Positions 33,707 through 42,373 are shown, numbered from the stretch's first letter. The stretch: DNA of 64,000 nt from Rhizobium bangladeshense (GCF_017357245.1 NZ_CP071612.1:1057001-1121000), one strand, 5' to 3'. Made by a program: numbers and translations. Notes: generated from the sequence alone by a model not told the origin.

Positions 33707-34348
33707 ATGACGCCTTGGGAGATCGATGCGCTTGCGGTCACCAATTGCAATTGCAGCTCCGGATGCCCCTGTCAGTTCAACTCGCTGCCGACGAACGGTA
33801 ACTGCGAGGCTGCGGTGGGATTGGCCATCAAGTCGGGTTTCTACGGCGACGTCAGGCTGGACGGCGTGAAGATGGCGTTCACCGCCAAATGGCCTGGTCC
33901 GATCCATTTCGGGAACGGGACGGTCCAACTGATCGTGGATTCAAGTGCCACTCCGGCACAACGCGACGCCGTCGCGACCATCGTCTCCGGCGGCGACACC
34001 GAGGATATGGCTACCATGTTCTGGGTGTTCAGCAAGATGTCTCCGAACAAGCTCGACGTTTTGACCAAGCCGATCGATCTGGAGGTCGACGTCGAGAAGC
34101 GGACGGGCCATGTCCGGGTCCTCGATGTCTTCGAAATGGACATCCAGCCTATCCGTAATCCCGTCACCGGAGCCGAACACCGCGCCCGCATCAACTTGCC
34201 GCATGGCTTCGAATACCGGGTGGCGGAGATTGCCAGCGGCACGACCAGGACATTCGGCATGATGTCGCTCGAAAACAACAAGGATAGCCACGCCCATATC
34301 TGCCGGGTCTACATGAACGGCCAGGGCGTCATCGAACACGCCGCCTGA
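33707..34348 (+). CDS. DUF1326 family protein
   Basis: 213 residues. The N-terminal cysteine motif TNCNCSSGCPCQFNSLP is typical of DUF1326 and probably binds a metal or forms disulfides. The rest has a beta-rich, lipocalin/YceI-like pattern ending in ENNKDSHAHICRVYMNG. ATG 33707 follows GGGGGAGG. It is followed after 7 bp by a DUF2182 membrane protein; these two families commonly occur together, suggesting one system. The molecular role is unknown. Confidence 0.85.
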   Translation: MTPWEIDALAVTNCNCSSGCPCQFNSLPTNGNCEAAVGLAIKSGFYGDVRLDGVKMAFTAKWPGPIHFGNGTVQLIVDSSATPAQRDAVATIVSGGDTEDMATMFWVFSKMSPNKLDVLTKPIDLEVDVEKRTGHVRVLDVFEMDIQPIRNPVTGAEHRARINLPHGFEYRVAEIASGTTRTFGMMSLENNKDSHAHICRVYMNGQGVIEHAA

Positions 34349-34355
34349 GAAACCC

Positions 34356-35180
34356 ATGGCGCAGCCAACAGTCGAACGTATCCTCGGACGCGACCGGGCC
34401 ATCGTGGTTGTGTCGCTAGCGCTCTGCGTTGCCCTGTCCGCCTGGTACATCCTCGACGGAGCGCGGACGGGCATGTCTCCCGTGGAGATGTCCGTCGAGA
34501 CCGGACCCGGCGGGGCGCTGCTTGCGGGCACCGACGACATGATCAGCCCCCAAGCGTGGTCGGTGCGCTATGGTGTGATCGTTTTCGCCATGTGGTGGCT
34601 GATGATGGTCGCCATGATGGTGCCGAGCGCGGCGCCGACCATCCTGCTCTATGGAGCGCTTCATCGAGACCGTGGCGCGCGGGGGGCGCTCGAATTTCTT
34701 GCCGGCTACCTGGCAATGTGGGCCGCGTTCAGCCTTGTGGCGACCTCGGTTCAAGGTGTTCTTGCCGCAAGCGGCTTGATGTCCGCCATGTATATGAACC
34801 TTGCGACCAGCTATTTGGCCGCGGCAGTCCTCATCGGCGCCGGGCTGTATCAACTTTCGCCCGTCAAAGCCGCATGCCTCGATCACTGCCGAGGTCCAGT
34901 CGAGGCGCTCATCCGCCATCGCCGCACGGGCAGGGCCGCTGCATTCCGCATGGGCCTGGTCCACGGTCGATTTTGCATCGGTTGCTGCTGGGCATTGATG
35001 ATGCTTTTGTTCGTGGGCGGGATCATGAACATCTGGTGGATCGCCGCCATCGCAGTCTATGTAGCCGTGGAGAAGCTCGCTCCTGCCGGAAAGAACGTCT
35101 CCCGCATCATGGCGGCGGTGCTGGTCATAGCCGGGATGGCTCTTCTCACGACATCTTTCGCTGATCTGATGTGGACCTAG
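34356..35180 (+). CDS. DUF2182 family integral membrane protein
   Basis: 274 residues, about 7 hydrophobic segments. Conserved elements are MWWLMMVAMMVPSAAP, SPVKAACLDHCRGP (Cys-His motif) and GRFCIGCCWALMMLLFVGG, which look like metal-binding positions within or beside the membrane. It pairs with DUF1326, which ends 7 bp upstream. Together they may form a metal-handling or redox system in the inner membrane; this is inference from the cysteine/histidine motifs. Confidence 0.85.
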   Translation: MAQPTVERILGRDRAIVVVSLALCVALSAWYILDGARTGMSPVEMSVETGPGGALLAGTDDMISPQAWSVRYGVIVFAMWWLMMVAMMVPSAAPTILLYGALHRDRGARGALEFLAGYLAMWAAFSLVATSVQGVLAASGLMSAMYMNLATSYLAAAVLIGAGLYQLSPVKAACLDHCRGPVEALIRHRRTGRAAAFRMGLVHGRFCIGCCWALMMLLFVGGIMNIWWIAAIAVYVAVEKLAPAGKNVSRIMAAVLVIAGMALLTTSFADLMWT

Positions 35181-35355
35181 CGACGGCTGGAATCTCGTCA
35201 TCAGCATCGGGCCTTAGTTCAAGTTGTCGCGTAGAGTGGATTCAAAAATCCTGTTGCTCGGCTCTAGTTCTTCCAACTCTAGCAAAGCAGCCGCGAGCGA
35301 GCATCAAATCGAGGGCGCCGACGGCCGGTCGACGTCACTTAATCAATTCCCCGGC

Positions 35356-35547
35356 CTATGGAAGTTCTATCTCACCCTCCACCACGTGGTTGAGGCCGCT
35401 GCCTTCGGCCGTCAGCGTCATGCGAACTTTCAGCTTCTTGCCGTCGATTTGCCCGTTACGCACCGTCTCCTCGATCTTACGCTGCGAGGTCACGCCGACT
35501 TCCTTTAGGAACTTGCGGATCGACATATTGAAGGCGTCTTCGCTCAT
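35356..35547 (-). CDS. DUF6494 family small protein
   Basis: 63 residues: MSEDAFNMSIRKFLKEVGVT, then SQRKIEETVRNGQI, closing with EGEIELP. The N-terminal MSIRKFLK..GVTSQ..IE pattern is what I recall for DUF6494. ATG 35547 with GGAGTTCC upstream. Function unknown. Confidence 0.75.
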   Translation of the reverse strand: MSEDAFNMSIRKFLKEVGVTSQRKIEETVRNGQIDGKKLKVRMTLTAEGSGLNHVVEGEIELP

Positions 35548-35685
35548 GGCGGAACTCCTCTACATCCGAAAGAGATTGTAACGGAAGGAAAGTGGTCGGG
35601 GAAGCTATCGAGTTGGTGAAGTACATCAGGGAGCTCTGACGTTTTGGGCGATGACGGCAATATCGGCGAGCTTTATCGGATAGAG

Positions 35686-35890
35686 GCGGATCTGCGCGGT
35701 CATTTGCCGGACACGATGCTGGAGCGGAGAACTGGGCGACCGTCGCGTCGCTGATCGAGACCTGCAAGCTCAATTCCGTCGATCCGTTTGCGTATTTGGC
35801 CGCCACGCTCACCTCTATCGTCAATGGCCACAAGCAGAGCCAAATCAAGGGACTGATGCCGTGGAACTATCCAGGGCGGACAAACGGCTG
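35686..35890 (+). pseudogene. C-terminal relic of an IS66-family transposase (TnpC)
   Basis: The plus strand reads SFAGHDAGAENWATVASLIE, then TCKLNSVDPFAYLAATLTSI and a conserved NGH...I..LMPWNY, the typical end of IS66 TnpC. The N-terminal and DDE regions are absent, so it is a footprint of a former IS66 insertion. Confidence 0.8.
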
Positions 35891-36112
35891 CTGTTGGCCC
35901 ATTGCGGTCACGCATCTCTGGCTACAAGCACGAAGTAGGCATCATCGTGGGGATAGCTCCTGACGTAGGTGCTTGCCTTCAAAGCACCAAATGAAACCAC
36001 ATCGGTATCGATGCTCGGGTCGAAGGTTCGAAGAACCAATTGTCATAAGAAGCGTGATGATCATCGGCCTAGGACGGTCCCGCACTTCACACGCTCGATC
36101 GGCTGCGGCCAT

Positions 36113-36143
36113 GGATTCCAGGCTCAAGGCCTGGAATGACGGA
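36113..36143 (-). repeat. Isolated palindrome of the GGATTCCAGG type
   Basis: Arms TTCCAGGC and GCCTGGAA with loop TCAAG, ending in GACGGAGGGTGGGGG: a reverse-orientation solo copy of the same palindrome family. Confidence 0.6.
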
Positions 36144-36339
36144 GGGTGGGGGTGCGTCTCGGCCGAACTCCGGCGCCTCTGCACCCAAGCGCGCCTTAGT
36201 TCTTGATCACATTGATGTTGACGGTGACGTCCTTCACGGTTCTCTCACCGTAAGAGACTCTGACCTTGTCGCGCCAAACGCTGCGGACTTGGCGCAGGAG
36301 ATTTCCGCGTTACCTATGCCGGCGGCATGGAGGATGACG

Positions 36340-36690
36340 ATGAAAATGCAGAAATTCACGATCGCCGACGCTTCGCTGGAGCGTTCACCGGGGCAGGAGG
36401 CCGACATTTCCGTCGGCAATCTCGTCGACGAGCGGCATGGCGGGCCGGTCACCATCGGTTACGGACGCTACGCGCCCGGCCAGAGCCTGACTGAAACCAT
36501 GGCGGTCGACGATGTCATGATCGTTCTCGAAGGGCGGCTTTCGGTTTCGACAGAGGCGGGAACCGTCAGCGCCGGGCCGGGCGAGATCGTCTACATGCCG
36601 AAGGGCGAGACCGTGACGATCCGCTCGCATGAGGAGGGCGCAGTCACCGCCTATGTCACCTATCCCCACTGGCGCCCGGCGCATGCATAG
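36340..36690 (+). CDS. Cupin-domain protein (EutQ-like)
   Basis: 116 residues. Cupin fold pattern: GGPVTIGYGRYAPGQSLTET, VDDVMIVLEGRLSVST and GEIVYMPKGETVTIRS. It resembles the cupin part of EutQ. ATG 36340 has GGAGG 6 bp upstream; the open frame further upstream covers a repeat. It stands alone. The substrate is unknown; the usual His metal ligands of cupins are not obvious in the first motif, so it may be a non-metal or degenerate type. Confidence 0.72.
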   Translation: MKMQKFTIADASLERSPGQEADISVGNLVDERHGGPVTIGYGRYAPGQSLTETMAVDDVMIVLEGRLSVSTEAGTVSAGPGEIVYMPKGETVTIRSHEEGAVTAYVTYPHWRPAHA

Positions 36691-36886
36691 CCGCAAGGTA
36701 GCGAGATGCTTTTCCTCGGCCGCCTCGTTGGATCTCCGCAGCTTGGGGTTACGGCGGCGAGGGCTGATGTAGCCTGTGCCGGTATTGGGGTTGCGGATTG
36801 ACCGCACTCGGATGGATGCAAAGATCTCTGTCTGTCGGCAACGAGGGTTTTGCATCTCTGTCGCGACCTTGCCTCCGTAACGGGCT

Positions 36887-37699
36887 TCAAGGCCGGTTTT
36901 CTGCCAGCGCTTCCACAAAACGGATCAGGTCACCGACCATGCTGTCGCTGAAGATATCGTTGTGACCTGCGTCGTCATAGATCAACATCTGCTTGGGCTC
37001 GGGTGCGATCTCGTACAACGCCTGCCCTGACGAAAGCGGGATGCTGTCATCAAGCCTTCCATGGAGGAACAACTTTGGTTGTCTCACATTGCCTATGCGG
37101 AGGTCCGACCGGAAGGGATCCTTGAGAAGCAGCTGAGCAGGGAGGTATGGATAGTGCCTCTGCGCAACCGACAGAACCGACAGGTACGGAGAGACAAGAA
37201 TGACGCCCGCGGCCGGCCTCTCCGCGGCCGTATTCACGGCAACGCCGGTGCCAAGTGACCGGCCCAGCACGACGATCTCGCTTCCGGCATGTGCCGAAAG
37301 CCAATCGAATGCGGCCATTCCGTCTGTCAGCAGCCCCTGCTCACTGGGTGAGCCGGTCGATCCGGGATAGCCGCGATAGGAAATGGCCAGCAATCCAATC
37401 CCGCGCGCGGCCAGCGCCTGTGCGAGAAACGCGTAATTGTCGACGCGGTCACCGTTTCCGAAAAAGAGGAGCACGCAGGGCTTGTCGCTGTCAGCCTGGC
37501 TGTATAGTCCCAGTAGCATCTGCCCGTCGGGCGTCTTGACGCGGACCGACTCGCCCCAAGGCGCGTGCTCCGCAGCAGGGGTCGCGCCCGCGCCGGGATA
37601 AAGCAGGGCTCGCTGAGAAAAATAGACCAGAGCCACGATCGCCAAGTAGGCGATGACCGCCATCAGCGGCAAGATCAGCAAGTACCTTGTGGTGCTCAC
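36887..37699 (-). CDS. Membrane-anchored alpha/beta hydrolase (ABHD17/YfhR-like)
   Basis: 270 residues. One N-terminal membrane helix (about 8-28), then an alpha/beta-hydrolase fold with nucleophile in VLGRSLGTGVA, acid in HGRLDDSIPL and His in DDAGHNDIFS. The catalytic domain likely faces the periplasm. This sub-family includes serine-dependent lipases/peptidases such as YfhR and ABHD12/13/17. No neighbour shares its strand closely on the upstream side. Substrate unknown. Confidence 0.85.
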   Translation of the reverse strand: MSTTRYLLILPLMAVIAYLAIVALVYFSQRALLYPGAGATPAAEHAPWGESVRVKTPDGQMLLGLYSQADSDKPCVLLFFGNGDRVDNYAFLAQALAARGIGLLAISYRGYPGSTGSPSEQGLLTDGMAAFDWLSAHAGSEIVVLGRSLGTGVAVNTAAERPAAGVILVSPYLSVLSVAQRHYPYLPAQLLLKDPFRSDLRIGNVRQPKLFLHGRLDDSIPLSSGQALYEIAPEPKQMLIYDDAGHNDIFSDSMVGDLIRFVEALAENRP

Positions 37700-37835
37700 G
37701 ACAGAATCTACCCGCCGGTTTGGCTATGGCCAGAACGCTCTGCAGCAACCGCGGCCCGTCACGGCGTGGGGTGCTCTGCATAGCGGCAATATATGCACAA
37801 AGCGTTCCTGTGGAGAAGGGGCGAGAGCGTGCCTC

Positions 37836-38441
37836 TCACGCTGGGAAAGGGGTTCGCCACGCATCCAGTTCTTCAAGCCGTCCGTACCAGGCTTGGATAT
37901 GCCGAAACTCCGCGAGTGGTATCTCGGCGGCGGCGGCATAAGGAAGCGCAGCGGCCAGAGCGAAATCTGCAACGGTCAGTGTCTTCCCGACGGCGACGCT
38001 ATTGGCGGCGAGATGATCGTCGAGCACCCGGCCGTGGAGCCGAAAGCTCGTCTTCGCGTCTTCGATCACGGCGACGTCAGGCTCTCCGCCGAACAACGGC
38101 TTGATCAACATTTCAAACCACAGCGTTGCCCCGTGCCGGGTGAAATGGTTGGCATCCCAGCTCAACCAGCGCAGCACGTCGATCTGCCGGTGGTCATGCG
38201 GCCAGAAATCCGATGCGACTGCGTCAGACAGCCTGCACATGATGGCGTTCGCTTCCCACAAGGTTCCGGCATCTTCCTGCAGCACCGGGACTTTGCCGTT
38301 CGGGTTCAGCGCCAGGAAGTCCGCGCTCCGCTGTTCTCCGCTTGCCAGGTCAACCCTGACGAACTCTACGTCGGCCTGAAGAAAACGGGCGGCGGCGCAG
38401 GCCTTCCGGGGATTGAGCGTCTCGCAATAGTAGAGCTTCAT
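37836..38441 (-). CDS. Glutathione S-transferase family protein
   Basis: 201 residues. The thioredoxin-fold N-domain begins MKLYYCETLNPRKACAAARF; the cis-proline region is NGKVPVLQ and the glutathione-binding acidic/serine pair corresponds to WEANAIM (variant of ES-A). The C-domain is helical with LTVADFALAAALPYA. ATG 38441, only 7 bp after the SRPBCC gene, so the three genes ArsR-SRPBCC-GST form one operon. It would conjugate glutathione to electrophilic substrates. Confidence 0.85.
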   Translation of the reverse strand: MKLYYCETLNPRKACAAARFLQADVEFVRVDLASGEQRSADFLALNPNGKVPVLQEDAGTLWEANAIMCRLSDAVASDFWPHDHRQIDVLRWLSWDANHFTRHGATLWFEMLIKPLFGGEPDVAVIEDAKTSFRLHGRVLDDHLAANSVAVGKTLTVADFALAAALPYAAAAEIPLAEFRHIQAWYGRLEELDAWRTPFPA

Positions 38442-38448
38442 CGCCGCC

Positions 38449-38934
38449 TTACGCATGCTTCGGCCCTTCGGATTCAGTCTCGAGAAAGAAGCCCAATCGC
38501 TCGAAACTTTGCGACCAACCGGATTCATGACCCTCAAGTGAAGATGCGCTTGCAAATCCACTCTGCCTGAAAGTCATTTCCGTGCCGCCGTCGCTTTCCC
38601 TGAAAGTGATGGCGACGACCGTTTCGGGGCTGGTTTCGCCGCTTCCCGTCTCCCAGGCATGTGTGAAGACAAGCCTGTGCGGCGGCTCGACCTCCAGATA
38701 TTTTCCGCCGACCCAATGTTCTTCTCCATCCGGTGCGATCAGACAGGCGCGGTGTCTGCCGCCGGGCCAGGCTTCAAGTCTGTCGCCCACCGCCTTGAAA
38801 CCGTGAGGACCACACCACTGCACGAAGGCTTTCGGGTCGGTCCATGCTCTGAAAACGAGATCGCATGGGGCGTCGAACCTTCGCACAAGAACCAGGTCGC
38901 GGCTGTTGTCGGTGGCGGTCTCCGGATTAGTCAT
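38449..38934 (-). CDS. SRPBCC (AHSA1-type) domain protein, copy A
   Basis: 161 residues with the Bet v1-like/AHSA1 fold: LVLVRRFDAPCDLVFRAWTD, then VQWCGPHGF and VGGKYLEVEPPHRLVFTHAW. The family binds hydrophobic ligands. It overlaps the ArsR gene by 8 bp and is followed after 7 bp by GST. ArsR plus AHSA1 is a widespread pair in which the ArsR protein regulates the operon. The start at ATG 38934 is the one that overlaps arsR; a longer frame exists but is inside arsR. Confidence 0.88.
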   Translation of the reverse strand: MTNPETATDNSRDLVLVRRFDAPCDLVFRAWTDPKAFVQWCGPHGFKAVGDRLEAWPGGRHRACLIAPDGEEHWVGGKYLEVEPPHRLVFTHAWETGSGETSPETVVAITFRESDGGTEMTFRQSGFASASSLEGHESGWSQSFERLGFFLETESEGPKHA

Positions 38935-39259
38935 TTTCGTATCCTTGTACCTTGGTGAGATAGTCATCGAGACGATCGAAGCTTTGATCCCAGAAGCGTC
39001 TGTAATCGGCGATCCAATCAGCAATTGTCTTCAAGGCTGCCGGCTCGAGGATGCGGGGACGCGCATTCGCTTCCCGGCCAGAGCGGATCAACCCAGCCTG
39101 CTCCAGGACCTTGAGATGTTTTGAGATGGCGGGCTGAGACAACTCGAAGGGATCGGCGAGTTCGGCCACGGTCGCCTTGCCGTTGGCAAGCCGCGCCAGA
39201 ATTGCTCTCCGTGTGGGATCGGAGAGCGCGGAGAAAATCGCATCAAGCCTGTCGTCCAT
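38927..39259 (-). CDS. ArsR-family repressor of the SRPBCC-GST operon
   Basis: 110 residues with ALSDPTRRAILARLANG, then the recognition helix QPAISKHLKVLEQAGLI. No cysteine metal site is seen, as expected for the subset paired with AHSA1 proteins. The ATG at 39259 lies 7 bp downstream of a 22-bp near-perfect palindrome, so the gene is probably autoregulated. Confidence 0.9.
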   Translation of the reverse strand: MDDRLDAIFSALSDPTRRAILARLANGKATVAELADPFELSQPAISKHLKVLEQAGLIRSGREANARPRILEPAALKTIADWIADYRRFWDQSFDRLDDYLTKVQGYEND

Positions 39260-39266
39260 GCATCAC

Positions 39267-39315
39267 CATTTAGCTATATAGCCAAATGGATATATTGGAT
39301 GGAGGGGAATGTCAA
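39267..39315 (-). promoter_or_regulatory. Promoter and operator of the ArsR-SRPBCC-GST operon
   Basis: CATTTAGCTAT (39267-39277) is mirrored by ATAGCCAAATG (39278-39288), 10 of 11 positions, the form expected for an ArsR dimer. On the minus strand TTGACA lies at 39310-39315, followed after 17 bp by TATCCA. The operator overlaps the -10 side and the transcript start. Confidence 0.6.
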
Positions 39316-39466
39316 AGGCAATTTGCGCTTGGCAATGACGGCGAGGACCCTCGGCGATGAAGCGGAAGGTCCTGCGTCTGCTGATCCCCGGCCGGGAAGC
39401 CGCGCCGGCCCGTACCGCTCGCGACGTCGACCCCCGATGCACCATTTTTCCAGGCGCTGCCCAGCC

Positions 39467-39883
39467 TCACATCGGCGGCATCTTTTCGAAGTTGGGGACA
39501 TCATGGTCGACCAGGTCCCAGGCATGGCCGCGCACGGTGTAGGTCACCGCCTGTGGCCGATATCGCTCGGGCTCGTCGAGGCTTGCGGCGTGGATGGTGA
39601 AGAAATCCGGCATATAGGAGAAGGTCAGGTAAACAGGCGCACCGCAGGCGGGGCAGAAACCGCGCGTCTTGACGTTGCCGTTGTCGGCGACCATCTCCCA
39701 ATGGCTTGCCTCACCTTCGAGTTTCACCGCCTGCCGGCTCGGGAAGGTCAGATAGGATCCGTGGCCGGTGCCGCTCGTCCTCTGGCAGTCGCGGCATTGG
39801 CAGTCGTTCATCGCGATCGGCTCGGCCGTGATCTCATAATGGATCGCGCCACAAGCGCACCCGCCGGTATAGGGCTTGCTCAT
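39467..39883 (-). CDS. GFA family protein (glutathione-dependent formaldehyde-activating enzyme-like)
   Basis: 138 residues with the GFA zinc motifs: TGGCACGAIHYEIT, CQCRDCQRTSGTGH and RGFCPACGAPVY. The two zinc sites are complete. GFA enzymes accelerate S-hydroxymethylglutathione formation; most paralogs have unknown substrates. It is transcribed leftward behind the second ArsR-SRPBCC pair with a 43-bp gap, so likely cotranscribed with it. Confidence 0.88.
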   Translation of the reverse strand: MSKPYTGGCACGAIHYEITAEPIAMNDCQCRDCQRTSGTGHGSYLTFPSRQAVKLEGEASHWEMVADNGNVKTRGFCPACGAPVYLTFSYMPDFFTIHAASLDEPERYRPQAVTYTVRGHAWDLVDHDVPNFEKMPPM

Positions 39884-39926
39884 CTATTTCTCCTGATGTT
39901 GTTGGGATGCGGTCTTTCGAGCCGCT

Positions 39927-40391
39927 TCAATCCTGTTCGTCGGCAAGGCTGCCGATGTTCTTCACGACCTTCTTCCAGCCTTCGCCCATCTTCCGGAAGG
40001 CCGTGTCATTCTCCGGCAGGACGAAACCGGAATGGACGAGCCGCAGCCGCGTGCCGTTTTCGGCCTCGGAGAGAATGAAGGTTACGACGGTATCGAGCCG
40101 CGATCCGTATCCGACATTCCCGGCATGGCCGCCCTTCCATGCATAGGAGAGACGCTTGTTCGGCTTCACCTCCAGCACCTCGCAGTGGATGGTGCCGTCC
40201 CAGGCGCCGGCCGGCGTGGTCTGGTAGGTGAAGCGCTTGCCCTCCACCGGCTCGAAGCCTTCAGGCACCATCAGCCAGCGGCCCATCAACTCGGCCGTGG
40301 TCAGCGTTTTCCAGATCGTCTCGGGCTGATGCGGGAAGACCTCGTCGACAACGATATTATGCGTGTCGGACTTCAATGCTGCGTCATTCAT
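39927..40391 (-). CDS. SRPBCC (AHSA1-type) domain protein, copy B
   Basis: 154 residues, AHSA1 fold: VVDEVFPHQPETIWKTLTTA, then WLMVPEGFEPVEGKRFTYQT and a final helix GEGWKKVVKNIGSL. Overlaps the ArsR gene by 4 bp (ATGA). Paralogous in arrangement to the copy at 38.4-38.9 kb but not a recent duplicate. Probably binds a hydrophobic ligand; the GFA gene lies just downstream. Confidence 0.88.
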   Translation of the reverse strand: MNDAALKSDTHNIVVDEVFPHQPETIWKTLTTAELMGRWLMVPEGFEPVEGKRFTYQTTPAGAWDGTIHCEVLEVKPNKRLSYAWKGGHAGNVGYGSRLDTVVTFILSEAENGTRLRLVHSGFVLPENDTAFRKMGEGWKKVVKNIGSLADEQD

Positions 40392-40717
40392 GGATCGATT
40401 TCCTTCAGCAATGTTCTGAGATTGGTAAAGCGGTCGCGCCAGAAGAGGCCGTAATGGCTCATCCAGTCGACCAGCGGCGCAAGGCCCTCCGGCTCGGCGC
40501 GGTAATAGACCTTGCGCCCCTCGGGGCGCTCAGTGACAAGGCCCGCCTGCTTCAGCGCCTTGAGGTGCTGGGAAACGGCGCCCTGCGTCACGTGGCTCGC
40601 CCGCGTCAGTTCGACGACGGTGATCTCATCGGAGTTGACGATCTGCTCGAACACGGCCCGCCGGGTGGGATCGGCAAGGGCGCGCATGACGACGTCGATG
40701 GAAGCGGTCTGGATCAT
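40388..40717 (-). CDS. ArsR-family repressor of the SRPBCC-GFA operon
   Basis: 109 residues: RALADPTRRAVFEQIVNSDE and HVTQGAVSQHLKALKQAGLV. No metal cysteines. It starts the leftward operon ArsR-SRPBCC-GFA; the promoter and two direct operator repeats lie immediately upstream. The ATG is at 40717. Confidence 0.9.
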   Translation of the reverse strand: MIQTASIDVVMRALADPTRRAVFEQIVNSDEITVVELTRASHVTQGAVSQHLKALKQAGLVTERPEGRKVYYRAEPEGLAPLVDWMSHYGLFWRDRFTNLRTLLKEIDP

Positions 40718-40723
40718 CAGGAA

Positions 40724-40764
40724 ACAATAGCGTGGACTAATTGATGAGTCAACACTAATTGGTG
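40724..40764 (-). promoter_or_regulatory. Promoter with tandem operators of the second ArsR operon
   Basis: On the minus strand TTGACT (40747-40752) is followed 17 bp later by TATTGT (40724-40729). Two copies of (G/C)ACTAATTG(A/G)TG, at 40735-40746 and 40753-40764, flank the -35 with an 18-bp period, one inside the spacer and one upstream. The copies are near-palindromic. Confidence 0.65.
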
Positions 40765-40914
40765 TCTCATGACTGCGACCACCGACTGTTGCCGCTTTCC
40801 GACGGATATCCGCGAATTCGGCGGCGGAGCCGACACCATGACATCGCGCCAGATTTCGAGCCGGGCCGGAACCTCGTCAGACCTGCGAAGTTCGCCGAAC
40901 GAGGAGAATTCCAC

Positions 40915-41217
40915 GTGCACTTGATACAGTTGTTTATTCCGGCAGCGCCGCAAGCGGCGATCGACATCGAAGACATTATCGCGACAATTCAGCGCGAGAT
41001 GACGGAGCGCCATGGCGGTGTGACGGCATATCTCAATTCCCCCGCAAAGGGGCTTTGGTCCAATGATGAGGGCACTGAAGAAGATACCGTCATCGTGATC
41101 GAAGTCATGGTGGGCAGTCTCGATCGGGTGTGGTGGCGCCAATACCGTCGCGACCTCGAACAGCTGCTCGGCCAGGATGAACTGCTCGTGCGGGCACTTC
41201 CAGTCGAAACGCTCTGA
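40915..41217 (+). CDS. Hypothetical small protein
   Basis: 100 residues: MHLIQLFIPAAPQAAIDIED, then a strand-helix pattern with GGVTAYLNSPAKGLWSNDEG and VMVGSLDRVWWRQYRRDLEQ. It looks like a ferredoxin-like alpha/beta fold of unknown family. GTG start at 40915 is supported by GAGGAGA 8 bp upstream; longer frames upstream cover the gap between divergent genes. It lies 16 bp before the sialidase-like gene, so probably the same operon. Confidence 0.65.
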   Translation: MHLIQLFIPAAPQAAIDIEDIIATIQREMTERHGGVTAYLNSPAKGLWSNDEGTEEDTVIVIEVMVGSLDRVWWRQYRRDLEQLLGQDELLVRALPVETL

Positions 41218-41233
41218 CCGCCTGGAAGCCTCC

Positions 41234-42373
41234 ATGGACACGCAATTGCGCCATCTTGAAATCTACAGCAGGCAGGGTGAGTTTGCAGCCTGGCCGGCAA
41301 ATTATGGTCTCTGGTCCTGGGGTGACGAAATCGTCGTCGTCTTCGCGCGCGGCAAACTCGGAGCGAAGGGGGAGCTGCACGAACTGGACCGTCATTATCC
41401 ATTCGTACCCTGGCAGGCACGCAGCCTGGACGGCGGACTGACATGGATGGGCGAGCCGTTCTGCGGCCAAGTGCCGGGTGGGCTCTCGCTTTCGGCCGAC
41501 GAGCACCTGAACGCCAATCTCAAGACTCGTCCCCATCTGTCGACCCGTGATGACCTCCGCGTTCTGGATGAACCCATAGACTTTCTCGATCCCGAGACGA
41601 TCGTCATGTGCGCCAGAACCGATGTAGAGGGCGATGCTGTCAGCTGGTTCTATGTCAGCCGGGATCGATGCCTGACATGGCAGGGTCCATATCGTTTCAC
41701 CGGTTTGCATCTTCCGATCGCGGCGCGCACCGATATCGTTCCTCTTGGCAGGGACCGTGCGCTTTTCATGCTCAGCACCTCCAAAGCGGACGGTGCGGAA
41801 GGCAGAGTGTTCTGCGCGCGCACCGCGGACGGCGGGCGCAGCTTCGTCCTTCAAGGCTTTGTCGGCCCGGAACCTGAGGGCTATTCGATCATGCCGGCAT
41901 CGACGGCACTTTCCGGTGGCGCCATGCTGACCTTGACGCGCTGCATGGGGAGGGGCGGTGGCAAGGGCTGGATAGAAGCCTTCACCTCCGACGACGAAGG
42001 GAAGACCTGGACGCGGAAAGGCTGCATCGTCGACGACACCGGCAGCAATGGCAATCCGCCAGCGCTCGGACGGATCGGAGGCATGCTACTGCTCGTCTAC
42101 GGCTACCGCGATCCGCCATTTGGCATCAGGATGCGCATGAGTTCCGATGACGGCCAGACATGGGGCGCCGAGAAGGTCATCCGGAGCGACGGCGGCACGG
42201 CTGATCTCGGTTATCCCAGAATCGTAAAACGCGGTGAGGGATCCCTGCTCGCCGTCTACTACTTCAACGATGGCGACAGGCAGGAGCGTTACGTCGCTGC
42301 GTCCATTATCACGCCTGCCAAAGATCAGGAAGGAGCCGAGGACGGCGCTGCTTCATTGCAGTCGCAGGTCTGA
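41234..42373 (+). CDS. Sialidase-like (BNR/Asp-box repeat) protein
   Basis: 379 residues, predicted six-bladed beta-propeller. Asp-box repeats S-x-D-x-G-x-T-W are visible in SLDGGLTW, SRDRCLTW, TSDDEGKTW and SSDDGQTW. It lacks a signal peptide, so it may be cytoplasmic, unlike secreted sialidases. The catalytic Arg triad and Tyr cannot be judged by eye. ATG 41234. It follows the 100-residue gene by 16 bp. Either a glycosidase acting on an intracellular glycan or a propeller binding protein. Confidence 0.75.
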   Translation: MDTQLRHLEIYSRQGEFAAWPANYGLWSWGDEIVVVFARGKLGAKGELHELDRHYPFVPWQARSLDGGLTWMGEPFCGQVPGGLSLSADEHLNANLKTRPHLSTRDDLRVLDEPIDFLDPETIVMCARTDVEGDAVSWFYVSRDRCLTWQGPYRFTGLHLPIAARTDIVPLGRDRALFMLSTSKADGAEGRVFCARTADGGRSFVLQGFVGPEPEGYSIMPASTALSGGAMLTLTRCMGRGGGKGWIEAFTSDDEGKTWTRKGCIVDDTGSNGNPPALGRIGGMLLLVYGYRDPPFGIRMRMSSDDGQTWGAEKVIRSDGGTADLGYPRIVKRGEGSLLAVYYFNDGDRQERYVAASIITPAKDQEGAEDGAASLQSQV

